Below, piece by piece: positions 1-5,054 of a DNA stretch of 5,054 bases. The translations under genes were made by a program, and so were the position numbers. The DNA is taken from positions 1-5,054 of the forward strand of contig JALUTJ010000207.1 in assembly GCA_027057985.1 (NCBI GenBank). Direction: 5' to 3'. The number at the start of each line of letters is the position of its first letter. Within the stretch, counting starts at the first letter, position 1. Source of the DNA: Chromatiales bacterium (lineage in GTDB: Bacteria > Pseudomonadota > Gammaproteobacteria > UBA6429 > Thiohalophilaceae). The notes below the pieces were generated by a model. It was not told the origin of the DNA. It did not search any database and worked only from the letters and a program-made list of their open reading frames with translations.

Positions 1-138
1 ACCTCAGATTCTTAAGGCACAATACAGACCTGATCACCGCTCTGGATGAGCCAGAATTGCATTAATCATGTAGCGATTATGCATACATTTGCATGGATAT
101 TGCATATAAATAATTACATCAATAACTAATAAAGTGAT
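1..138. other. non-coding leader upstream of aroQ
   Basis: No convincing gene is visible here. One forward frame stays open from the left edge to a TAA at 63-65, giving a tail ending ALDEPELH. This could be the C-terminus of an upstream gene, but about 20 codons is too short to support that. The stretch from about 56 to 138 is AT-rich and holds four TGCAT motifs starting at 58, 80, 90 and 101, plus a weak promoter candidate. It is probably the 5' regulatory region of the aroQ-acc operon. Confidence 0.5.
82..110 (+). promoter_or_regulatory. weak sigma70-type promoter candidate for aroQ-accBC
   Basis: A TATAAA hexamer at 105-110 matches the -10 consensus at five of six positions. At a 17-nt spacing the -35 position (82-87, CATACA) matches TTGACA at only three of six, so any promoter here would be weak or activator-dependent. 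A start near base 117 would leave a leader of about 20 nt before the aroQ ATG. Two of the TGCAT motifs lie inside the spacer and one overlaps the -35 side. This is inference from sequence only; AT-rich DNA gives such matches by chance. Confidence 0.3.
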
Positions 139-576
139 ATGGCAACTATCCTGGTATTACATGGCCCCAACCTGAACCTTCTTGGAACCCGCGAGCCGGA
201 AATCTATGGTGCCACCACGCTTGCCGATATCGACAGCATGCTGCAACAACAGGCCAGTGATGCCGGGCATACACTCCGTTCTCTGCAAAGCAATGCCGAG
301 CATGAACTGGTCAGCACCGTGCAACAGGCCATGAACGAGGTTGATTTCATTATCATCAACCCGGCCGCGTTCACCCATACCAGCGTGGCACTGCGTGATG
401 CGCTGGCTGCAGTCAATATCCCGTTTATTGAAGTGCACTTATCAAATGTCCACGCCCGCGAGGATTTCCGCCGCCATTCCTATTTTTCGGATCTGGCACA
501 GGGGGTTATCAGTGGGCTGGGCGCAGGTGGATACTCACTTGCATTAACCGCCGCGATCACATCGCTGGCAAAGTAA
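139..576 (+). CDS. aroQ: type II 3-dehydroquinate dehydratase
   Basis: This cytosolic enzyme converts 3-dehydroquinate to 3-dehydroshikimate, the third step of the shikimate pathway to aromatic amino acids, by the anti-elimination (type II) route. The 145-residue length is typical. The N-terminus reads [17 protein letters not shown], with Asn11, Arg18 and the catalytic Tyr23 in the flexible lid. Asn74 and His80 lie in NPAAFTH, and the general-acid His100 lies in [11 protein letters not shown], followed by Arg107 and Arg111. All are offset by one from the known M. tuberculosis active-site numbering, so the enzyme looks intact. The family forms dodecamers. The ATG at 139 fits the conserved N-terminus, although only a poor ribosome site (AAAGTG, 131-136) lies very close to it. 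accB follows after 39 nt on the same strand, an arrangement common in gammaproteobacteria, so co-transcription is likely. Confidence 0.97.
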   Translation: MATILVLHGPNLNLLGTREPEIYGATTLADIDSMLQQQASDAGHTLRSLQSNAEHELVSTVQQAMNEVDFIIINPAAFTHTSVALRDALAAVNIPFIEVHLSNVHAREDFRRHSYFSDLAQGVISGLGAGGYSLALTAAITSLAK

Positions 577-601
577 TGAATGATTTAAACAACCCCCTTA
601 C

Positions 602-608
602 AAGGTGA
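602..608 (+). promoter_or_regulatory. ribosome binding site of accB
   Basis: AAGGTGA lies 7 nt before the ATG at 616. It is the clearest Shine-Dalgarno sequence among the aroQ, accB and accC starts, which suggests accB is translated more efficiently than its neighbours. It also fixes the accB start codon. Confidence 0.7.
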
Positions 609-615
609 CATTGTT

Positions 616-1074
616 ATGGATATCAGAAAAGTAAAAAAACTCATCGAGCTGCTGGAAGAATCCGGTATTGCCGAAATTGAAATTCACGAAGGTGAAGAAT
701 CTGTTCGCATCAGCCGCAACAGTACTGCAGCTGCCCCGGTTGCGGCAGCACCTGTCGCAGCAGCGCCGGCTCCAGCACCAGCCGCCCCGGCTGCCGCTGC
801 TGCCAGCGCCCCGGCCGAAGCCGAGGAAGAAACCATTGAAGGCCATGTTGTCACCTCACCCATGGTCGGCAGCTTCTATCGTGCGCCTTCACCCGGTGCG
901 GCACCGTTCGTTGATGTTGGCTCCCGGGTAAACGTGGGTGACACGCTTTGTATTATTGAAGCCATGAAACTGCTCAACCAGATCGAAGCGGACAAGGCCG
1001 GTACTATCAAGGCTATCCTGGTCGAGAATGGACAGCCGGTTGAATACAACCAGCCATTGTTCATTATTGAATAA
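616..1074 (+). CDS. accB: biotin carboxyl carrier protein of acetyl-CoA carboxylase
   Basis: AccB carries the biotin that AccC carboxylates and that the AccAD transferase uses to make malonyl-CoA for fatty acid synthesis. The 152-residue protein has the usual three parts. An N-terminal helical segment (about 1-35, [21 protein letters not shown]) is followed by a flexible linker almost purely Ala and Pro (about 37-70) and a C-terminal biotinyl (lipoyl-like) domain (about 74-152). The biotinylated residue is Lys118 in [15 protein letters not shown]. The two residues after this Lys are Leu-Leu where E. coli has Met-Met. The protruding thumb of bacterial BCCP is present around 89-97 (RAPSPGAAP). 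The linker DNA is low-complexity GC-rich sequence, as expected. accC starts 44 nt downstream, giving the standard accBC pair. Confidence 0.97.
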   Translation: MDIRKVKKLIELLEESGIAEIEIHEGEESVRISRNSTAAAPVAAAPVAAAPAPAPAAPAAAAASAPAEAEEETIEGHVVTSPMVGSFYRAPSPGAAPFVDVGSRVNVGDTLCIIEAMKLLNQIEADKAGTIKAILVENGQPVEYNQPLFIIE

Positions 1075-1118
1075 GTGATTATGCCTGCCTGCAGGCCAGA
1101 AAAAGAAACGAACTTATT

Positions 1119-2468
1119 ATGCTAGATAAAGTACTCATTGCTAACCGTGGTGAAATTGCACTGCGAATCCTGCGCGCCTGTCGCGAGCTGGGGATTCGCT
1201 CCGTAGCGATGCACTCGGAAGCTGATCGTGATTTAAAACATGTTCGCCTTGCCGATGAATCGGTCTGTATTGGACCGGCTTCTTCGATGGACAGTTACCT
1301 CAATATCCCGGCCGTTATCAGTGCCGCGGAAGTCACCGACTCGGTTGGGATTCATCCCGGCTACGGCTTTCTTTCCGAGAATGCCGACTTTGCTGAACGG
1401 GTGATTGAAAGCGGTTTTGTCTTTATTGGACCAAAACCCGAAACCATTCGCATTATGGGTGACAAGGTTGCCGCCATCAACGCCATGAAAAAAGCCGGTG
1501 TACCCACGGTGCCCGGTTCCGATGGGGAGCTTGGCGATGACGATGAAACCAATATCAAGATTGCGCGCCGTATCGGTTACCCGATTATTATCAAGGCCTC
1601 CGGTGGTGGTGGTGGCCGTGGTATGCGCGTGGTGCACAGTGAAGCTGCCTTGCTCAATGCGATTTCATTAACCAAGGCCGAGGCCGGTGCCGCTTTCAAT
1701 AACGATGCCGTGTATATGGAAAAATTCCTCGGTAACCCGCGCCATATCGAGATCCAGGTTCTGGCCGATGAACACGGCAATGCCATTCATCTTGGTGAAC
1801 GTGACTGTTCCATGCAACGCCGCCACCAGAAAGTGATCGAAGAAGCCCCAGCGCCGGGTATTACCCCGGAAATGCGGGATGAAATTGGTCGTCGCTGTGC
1901 CCAGGCCTGTGTCGATATTGGTTACCGTGGTGCCGGTACCTTTGAATTTCTGTACGAAGACGGTGAATTCTACTTTATCGAGATGAACACCCGGGTTCAG
2001 GTTGAACACCCGGTGACCGAAATGATTACCGGTGTCGATATCGTGCGTGAACAACTGCGTATTGCCAGTGGCCTGCCACTTGCCTACAGACAGGAAGATA
2101 TCCACATCAATGGTCATGCCATGGAATGTCGCATCAATGCCGAAGATCCGGATTCCTTTATGCCATCACCGGGTACCATCACTGCCTATCATGCCCCTGG
2201 TGGTCCAGGTATTCGTGTCGATACCCATATCTATAATGGATACCGGGTTCCGCCATACTATGATTCCATGATTGGTAAGCTGATTGCGCACGGTGAAAGC
2301 CGTGATGTTGCTATGGCACGCATGCGTACTGCGCTGAGTGAAATGGTCATCGAAGGGATTAAGACCAATATCCCGCTGCAGCATGACCTCTTCCATGACT
2401 CGGGATTCGAGGCAGGTGGTGTGAATATTCATTACCTGGAAAAGAAACTGGAAGAAAAAGGCAAGTAA
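1119..2468 (+). CDS. accC: biotin carboxylase subunit of acetyl-CoA carboxylase
   Basis: AccC uses ATP and bicarbonate to carboxylate the biotin on AccB, the first half-reaction of acetyl-CoA carboxylase in the cytosol. The protein has 449 residues, the same as E. coli AccC, and key residues fall at the same numbers. These are Lys116 and Lys159 (ATP), the glycine loop [10 protein letters not shown] at 161-170, His209, His236 and Lys238. Glu276, Glu288 and Asn290 (metal) and the bicarbonate/biotin residues Arg292, Gln294, Val295, Glu296 and Arg338 follow. Domain order is the N-terminal pre-ATP-grasp fold (about 1-114), the ATP-grasp domain with lid (about 115-330) and the C-terminal domain (about 335-447). 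The start is fixed by the conserved N-terminus [14 protein letters not shown]. The ribosome site is weak and purine-rich (AAAGAAACGA, about 1102-1111). A strong terminator follows 18 nt after the stop. There is no sign of damage. Confidence 0.98.
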   Translation: MLDKVLIANRGEIALRILRACRELGIRSVAMHSEADRDLKHVRLADESVCIGPASSMDSYLNIPAVISAAEVTDSVGIHPGYGFLSENADFAERVIESGFVFIGPKPETIRIMGDKVAAINAMKKAGVPTVPGSDGELGDDDETNIKIARRIGYPIIIKASGGGGGRGMRVVHSEAALLNAISLTKAEAGAAFNNDAVYMEKFLGNPRHIEIQVLADEHGNAIHLGERDCSMQRRHQKVIEEAPAPGITPEMRDEIGRRCAQACVDIGYRGAGTFEFLYEDGEFYFIEMNTRVQVEHPVTEMITGVDIVREQLRIASGLPLAYRQEDIHINGHAMECRINAEDPDSFMPSPGTITAYHAPGGPGIRVDTHIYNGYRVPPYYDSMIGKLIAHGESRDVAMARMRTALSEMVIEGIKTNIPLQHDLFHDSGFEAGGVNIHYLEKKLEEKGK

Positions 2469-2486
2469 GCCAGACTGTTTCCACTC

Positions 2487-2522
2487 AAAAAGCGAGTTAC
2501 TTTTCCGGTAGCTCGCTTTTTT
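2487..2522 (+). terminator. intrinsic terminator after accC
   Basis: A hairpin pairs 2487-2500 with 2508-2521. Ten perfect pairs (AAAAAGCGAG with CTCGCTTTTT) are followed by a T-G wobble and three further pairs, around a 7-nt loop at 2501-2507. A run of six T (2517-2522) ends it. The A-run on the left arm means it could also stop transcription coming from the right. It most likely ends the aroQ-accBC transcript, fully or in part. It stands only 21 nt before the prmA ATG. Confidence 0.88.
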
Positions 2523-2532
2523 GCTGATAAAT

Positions 2533-2539
2533 AAGGCGA
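2533..2539 (+). promoter_or_regulatory. ribosome binding site of prmA
   Basis: AAGGCGA lies 4 nt before the ATG at 2544, with the GG core about 7 nt away. It lies entirely downstream of the terminator hairpin, so it stays accessible when the hairpin forms. Confidence 0.6.
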
Positions 2540-2543
2540 CACT

Positions 2544-3419
2544 ATGCCCTGGCTACAACTTGTTATTCCTACCAGTGAAGAAAAAGCCGATCAGCTCTCT
2601 GATGCCATGATGGAACAGGGTGCGGCTTCGGTGACCATGCAGGATATGCAGGATCAACCCGTGCTGGAACCTGCACCCGGTACCACGCCAATGTGGTCAC
2701 GAACCCGTGTTATTGGCCTGTTTGATGCGAGTACTGATCTTCAAAAAATCGTAAAGGCCATCGAACAGCAAAGCGCAATAACGATCGAAGACTGGAAAGC
2801 CGAGCAACTCGAAGATAAGGACTGGGTAAGGGCATGGATGGATAACTTTAAACCCATGCAGTTTGGTGAAAAGCTCTGGGTTGTCCCCAGCAATCATGAA
2901 GCGCCGGAAAAGGCAGCCGCCAATATCATGCTCGATCCGGGCCTTGCCTTTGGTACCGGCACCCACCCTACCACCGCCATGTGCCTGCAATGGCTGGATG
3001 CCCATCCACCCGTCGATAAAGCACTGATTGACTTTGGCTGCGGCTCCGGCATTCTTGCCATTGCGGCAATACTGCTGGGCGCAGGCCATGCCGATGCGGT
3101 AGACCTTGATCCCCAGGCCTTGATTGCAACGCACGATAATGCAGAAAAAAACCAGGTCAGAGAAAAGATAAGCACTTACCTGCCCCAGGACTTTAAAGCA
3201 GAAGCAAGGCCACTCTTACTCGCCAATATCCTTGCCCTGCCGCTGGTGGAACTGGCACCATTGCTCTCTTCCATGGTGCAGCCCGGTGGTGATATTGTAC
3301 TCTCCGGTATTCTTGCCGAACAGGCCGAAAAGGTACTTGAAGCCTACCGGCCTGCTTTTGATATTCAGATCTGGAAACAGGAACAGGACTGGGTCTGCCT
3401 TGCCGGGAAAAAACATTAA
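2544..3419 (+). CDS. prmA: ribosomal protein L11 methyltransferase
   Basis: PrmA is a cytosolic S-adenosylmethionine-dependent enzyme that methylates amino groups of ribosomal protein L11. The 291-residue length is close to the E. coli protein (293). The N-terminal L11-recognition domain (about 1-95) begins MPWLQLVIPTSEEKADQLSD and is followed by the linker segment DWVRAWMDNFKPMQFGEKLWV (about 93-113). The Rossmann methyltransferase domain carries the family signature LDPGLAFGTGTHPTT (130-144) and the SAM-binding motif I DFGCGSGIL (163-171). DLDPQAL (187-193) is the acidic end of strand 2, ANIL (227-230) is motif IV and SGIL (254-257) follows. The start is supported by MPW, which is conserved in the family, and by an AGGCG ribosome site. 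The upstream terminator leaves no room for a promoter, so prmA depends on read-through or on a promoter inside accC. It converges with the hydrolase gene across a 201-nt repeat-rich gap. Confidence 0.96.
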   Translation: MPWLQLVIPTSEEKADQLSDAMMEQGAASVTMQDMQDQPVLEPAPGTTPMWSRTRVIGLFDASTDLQKIVKAIEQQSAITIEDWKAEQLEDKDWVRAWMDNFKPMQFGEKLWVVPSNHEAPEKAAANIMLDPGLAFGTGTHPTTAMCLQWLDAHPPVDKALIDFGCGSGILAIAAILLGAGHADAVDLDPQALIATHDNAEKNQVREKISTYLPQDFKAEARPLLLANILALPLVELAPLLSSMVQPGGDIVLSGILAEQAEKVLEAYRPAFDIQIWKQEQDWVCLAGKKH

Positions 3420-3468
3420 CCTTTCTGTTTTGTAGATCGGCTCAAGCGTAGCGGAGGCGACAAAATGT

Positions 3469-3497
3469 TTCACCGCAAAGACACAAAGAACGCAAAG
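3469..3497 (+). repeat. short CACCGCAAAG-type dispersed repeat
   Basis: The segment begins TTCACCGCAAAGAC and carries three CAAAG units at roughly 10-bp steps (3476-3480, 3484-3488 and 3493-3497). From memory, similar CACCGCAGAGACGCAGAG sequences recur between genes in many bacterial genomes, but their function is unknown to me. A degenerate partial copy in the opposite direction lies just outside the element at 3592-3613 (complement of TTCACCGCA followed by CGCAAAGT). Confidence 0.45.
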
Positions 3498-3518
3498 CAA
3501 CACGATGTTATTTCCTGT

Positions 3519-3541
3519 GTAGGGCAGACTGAAGTCTGACA
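3519..3541 (+). repeat. short hairpin repeat (GTAGGGCAGACT..AGTCTGACA)
   Basis: CAGACT (3525-3530) pairs with AGTCTG (3533-3538), in practice a five-pair stem with a TGAA loop. One further G-C pair follows across a mismatch. The motif resembles GTAGGTCAGACT..AGTCTGAC dispersed repeats that I recall from other bacterial intergenic regions. It sits inside the larger inverted-repeat element. Confidence 0.45.
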
Positions 3542-3620
3542 AATCAGCATGTCGGTTCCGTCGCCTTGCTCCTTGAACCGATCTACAAATTACTTTGCGA
3601 CAACTGCGGTGAATATGAAA

Positions 3621-4811
3621 TCAGTCTTCCTCATTGATTTCGCTGGGTACCGGCAGTTTCAGCAACCAGTCACGAATCGCGCGGGATACAAGCTCCTGCT
3701 GTCCTTTGAAAACATGATGACCACCGCCGCAGCTTTTTAATTTACCCGGCCGACTGCCATCCCCGCCACGCACGGTAATTAATTTCACATCCGGTGAAGA
3801 TGCCTCGTAGAATTTTTTCACCTTGTGGATATTTTCATAGGGCGTACCATCACAGGGATCATCAACATGATGCACCAGCAGTACCGGCACATTGATAACA
3901 CCTTTTGGCAATTCCATAACCGAACCATAACGCCCCTGGGAACGGGTAGAGGAAAGAATCACACCCGCAAGATCTCTGTTTTTCAGATTGGTGGCCACCG
4001 CTGCCGGTGAAAAGGTTGAACGGCAATGGCCATATAAATACACTTTCTGCCCGTAGCGTTTCTTCAGAAAGGCAATCACCTTTGCTGCATCCTCGGCAGA
4101 TTCCTTACTCTCACGAAATTCCGTGGTCAGCCCGGTTTCATAATCGGAAGGAGCCGCAAGAATCGCCAGTGCAATTTTCCTGCGGGTCAGAATTTTGTGA
4201 AACTTACCATGCGTCGGTAAACCACCATTGAAACTGGTAATGGCATAGCGATCACCTACTTTCCGGAACTCTGCGACCCCGTCATGACCAACATAGACCA
4301 GCACCACTGCAGCGGGTTTCTTATCCACTGGCTCCATTAACAGAAATGACTGCGTTACCCCTTCGCGGGTATCAATGGTAAACAGTTCTTCGCGAATCGA
4401 GGATTTTTCTTTTTTTGCTGCCATAAAACCTTCCGGCAATTCCAGAGTATTACCCTCTTCTATTGCCTCGAAAATAACCATTCGCTTGCGCCCATTACGG
4501 TTGGCAATGGCATAATCACCATCCGAACCTTTTATCTTGCGGCAGACGACGGGTTTATCGGGAAAAGCAATGCACAGCCTGTCATCCTCGATACTCCACT
4601 GTCCGCGACGAAACTCACCGTCATTTTCCTGGATCATTGTGCCATCGGCTGCAAAGTAGCGGCTGATATCAATGTCTTTTTTCTTATGGTGCAGGTAGGC
4701 GGTTTTGCCGCTTATGGCTTCGCGAAACTCATCCATATCGGTGGCATAAACAAAAGAAGAAATGCCGGACAACAGTAGCAGTAAAGAGAATAAAAGCGAT
4801 GATTTTTTCAT
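3621..4811 (-). CDS. secreted alpha/beta-hydrolase-like protein with Cys at the nucleophile position
   Basis: I read a 396-residue exported protein of unknown substrate. A signal peptide (1-23, MKKSSLLFSLLLLLSGISSFVYA) with likely cleavage after VYA has no lipobox. A small N-terminal domain (about 45-95) holds YFAADGTMI and DRLC..VVC, with Cys80 and Cys90 likely to form a disulfide. The alpha/beta-hydrolase part (about 140-387) shows a first strand AAVVLVYVGHDG (167-178), APSDYETGL (220-228) and the nucleophile elbow YGHCRSTFS (260-268). VHHVDDPC (313-320) probably supplies the acid (Asp317 or Asp318), and SCGGGHHVF (360-368) the His (365 or 366). Cys320 and Cys361 could form a second disulfide, leaving Cys263 free. 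Related proteins I recall have GTSRGT at the elbow, with Ser as nucleophile. The start at 4811 is chosen because the signal peptide begins there behind a good ribosome site; a longer frame to 4925 adds 38 implausible residues. Export fits the periplasm. The reaction is unknown. Confidence 0.82.
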   Translation of the reverse strand: MKKSSLLFSLLLLLSGISSFVYATDMDEFREAISGKTAYLHHKKKDIDISRYFAADGTMIQENDGEFRRGQWSIEDDRLCIAFPDKPVVCRKIKGSDGDYAIANRNGRKRMVIFEAIEEGNTLELPEGFMAAKKEKSSIREELFTIDTREGVTQSFLLMEPVDKKPAAVVLVYVGHDGVAEFRKVGDRYAITSFNGGLPTHGKFHKILTRRKIALAILAAPSDYETGLTTEFRESKESAEDAAKVIAFLKKRYGQKVYLYGHCRSTFSPAAVATNLKNRDLAGVILSSTRSQGRYGSVMELPKGVINVPVLLVHHVDDPCDGTPYENIHKVKKFYEASSPDVKLITVRGGDGSRPGKLKSCGGGHHVFKGQQELVSRAIRDWLLKLPVPSEINEED

Positions 4812-4817
4812 TGAATA

Positions 4818-4824
4818 CTCCACC
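4818..4824 (-). promoter_or_regulatory. ribosome binding site that fixes the hydrolase start
   Basis: Reading the minus strand, GGTGGAG is followed by a 6-nt spacer and the ATG at 4811-4809. This strong site, directly before the signal peptide, decides the start against the upstream in-frame ATG at 4925. Confidence 0.75.
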
Positions 4825-4848
4825 AGGGTAAGCGGTCTGATTTTTATT

Positions 4849-4854
4849 ATTATA
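4849..4854 (-). promoter_or_regulatory. candidate -10 box of the hydrolase gene
   Basis: A perfect TATAAT on the minus strand in an AT-rich stretch would start transcription near 4842, about 30 nt before the ATG. No good -35 lies at 16-18 nt. The only close hexamer, TTGACG (4883-4878), is 23 nt away, too far for a normal sigma70 promoter. The box is therefore tentative. Confidence 0.35.
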
Positions 4855-4918
4855 AAAACTAGGGAAAAAACCTCTTTCGTCAAGCCATCCCCGAAAAACA
4901 GGCATTTAGCAAAGAAAA

Positions 4919-4947
4919 TTCTCACTTTGTCATAATCTGCGTATAAT
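4919..4947 (+). promoter_or_regulatory. candidate promoter of the zinc-ribbon gene
   Basis: A perfect TATAAT at 4942-4947 has TTCTCA (4919-4924, four of six matches to TTGACA) at a 17-nt spacing. Transcription would begin around 4954-4956, at or next to the ATG at 4956. No Shine-Dalgarno sequence lies between the box and the ATG, so the mRNA may be leaderless. Confidence 0.45.
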
Positions 4948-4955
4948 CACACCAT

Positions 4956-5054
4956 ATGTATACACGTTGTCCACAATGTAGCACCGTTTTCCGGGTCACC
5001 GACCGTCAGCTGGCAATTGCCAATGGCAAGGTACGCTGTGGCAAATGCCAGCAT
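4956..5054 (+). CDS. zinc-ribbon (MJ0042/DUF3426-type) protein, N-terminal part only
   Basis: The window ends inside this gene after 33 codons. The visible part starts MYTRCPQCSTVFRVT and continues with KVRCGKCQH. This gives two Cys-x2-Cys pairs (Cys5/Cys8 and Cys28/Cys31) that would bind one zinc. The arrangement is the classic N-terminus of the MJ0042-type finger, which in proteobacteria usually precedes a variable linker, one membrane helix and a DUF3426 domain. None of these later parts is visible here. The gene commonly follows prmA in related genomes, so the hydrolase and repeat region look like an insertion between the two. The start is supported by the family-typical MYTRCPxC opening even though no ribosome site is visible. 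The family's role is not established. Confidence 0.88.
   Translation, partial: MYTRCPQCSTVFRVTDRQLAIANGKVRCGKCQH

Larger units (their letters stand above)
3429..3589. repeat. composite inverted-repeat element (MITE/REP-like), 161 bp
   Basis: The ends are perfect 12-bp inverted repeats (TTTGTAGATCGG at 3429-3440 against 3578-3589). Matching continues inward through TCAAG (3442-3446 against 3572-3576) and AGGCGAC (3455-3461 against 3560-3566), giving imperfect termini of about 30 bp. Each half can also fold alone: 3437-3443 with 3454-3460 (six of seven pairs) and 3552-3558 with 3575-3581 (seven of seven). The interior holds a CACCGCAAAG-type motif (3469-3497) and a CAGACT/AGTCTG hairpin. There is no open frame for a transposase and no obvious target-site duplication. 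The layout suggests a non-autonomous dispersed repeat or two REP-like units flanking a spacer. No T-run follows, so it is not a classical terminator, although its RNA could stabilise the 3' ends of the convergent transcripts. Confidence 0.7.

Noticed and set aside
3..65. Open frame from the left edge ending in TAA, possible tail of an upstream gene
   Set aside because: Only 20 codons with no recognisable motif; a frame this long without a stop is common by chance.
727..825. GC-rich low-complexity repeat in accB
   Set aside because: It encodes the normal Ala/Pro linker of biotin carrier proteins, not a separate repeat element.
1087..1096. Perfect 10-bp palindrome GCCTGCAGGC between accB and accC
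   Set aside because: Without a loop it cannot form a useful hairpin, it has no T-run, and a single short palindrome is not evidence of an operator.
1668..2117. 149-codon minus-strand open frame inside accC
   Set aside because: It is antisense to the conserved ATP-grasp region of accC and resembles no protein family; a shadow of codon bias.
2697..3134. 145-codon minus-strand open frame inside prmA
   Set aside because: It lies wholly opposite the conserved prmA coding sequence, with no ribosome site or recognisable motif.
3549..3740. 63-codon plus-strand open frame crossing the repeat and the hydrolase 3' end
   Set aside because: It is composed of repeat sequence and antisense of the hydrolase, with no ribosome site and no family resemblance.
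4849..4883. TTGACG and TATAAT on the minus strand as a complete hydrolase promoter
   Set aside because: The spacer is 23 nt, far from the 16-18 nt needed by sigma70. Only the -10 is kept, as a tentative call.
4812..4925. 38-residue N-terminal extension of the hydrolase from an upstream in-frame ATG
   Set aside because: The extension has no ribosome site and would bury the signal peptide. The ATG at 4811 has a strong GGTGGAG site and begins a textbook signal sequence.

Overview
The window comes from the chromosome of a gammaproteobacterium. The evidence is the order aroQ-accB-accC-prmA, the strong match of all four products to gammaproteobacterial housekeeping enzymes, and biotin carboxylase residues falling at the same positions as in the 449-residue E. 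coli enzyme. A zinc-ribbon regulator-like gene opening at the right edge is also typical of this neighbourhood. I cannot name a genus.

Layout: bases 1-138 are an AT-rich, apparently non-coding leader with a weak promoter candidate and four TGCAT motifs. aroQ (139-576), accB (616-1074) and accC (1119-2468) follow on the + strand with short gaps and probably form one transcription unit. A strong intrinsic terminator lies between accC and prmA (2544-3419), only 21 nt before the prmA start. Bases 3420-3620 hold no gene but contain a mosaic of inverted repeats that looks like a dispersed, MITE/REP-like element. A secreted alpha/beta-hydrolase-like gene runs leftwards from 4811 to 3621, convergent with prmA. 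It is divergent from the first 33 codons of a zinc-ribbon protein gene (4956 to the window edge).

How the genes work together: AroQ makes 3-dehydroshikimate in the shikimate pathway. AccB (biotin carrier) and AccC (biotin carboxylase) form the first half of acetyl-CoA carboxylase, which supplies malonyl-CoA. PrmA methylates ribosomal protein L11. These are core functions. The accessory content is the repeat element and the hydrolase gene, which appear to sit between prmA and the zinc-ribbon gene.

The most unusual points are a predicted cysteine in place of the usual serine nucleophile in the hydrolase, the composite inverted-repeat element after prmA, and a possible leaderless promoter at the zinc-ribbon gene. 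I see no defence system, CRISPR array, tRNA, rRNA or transposase.
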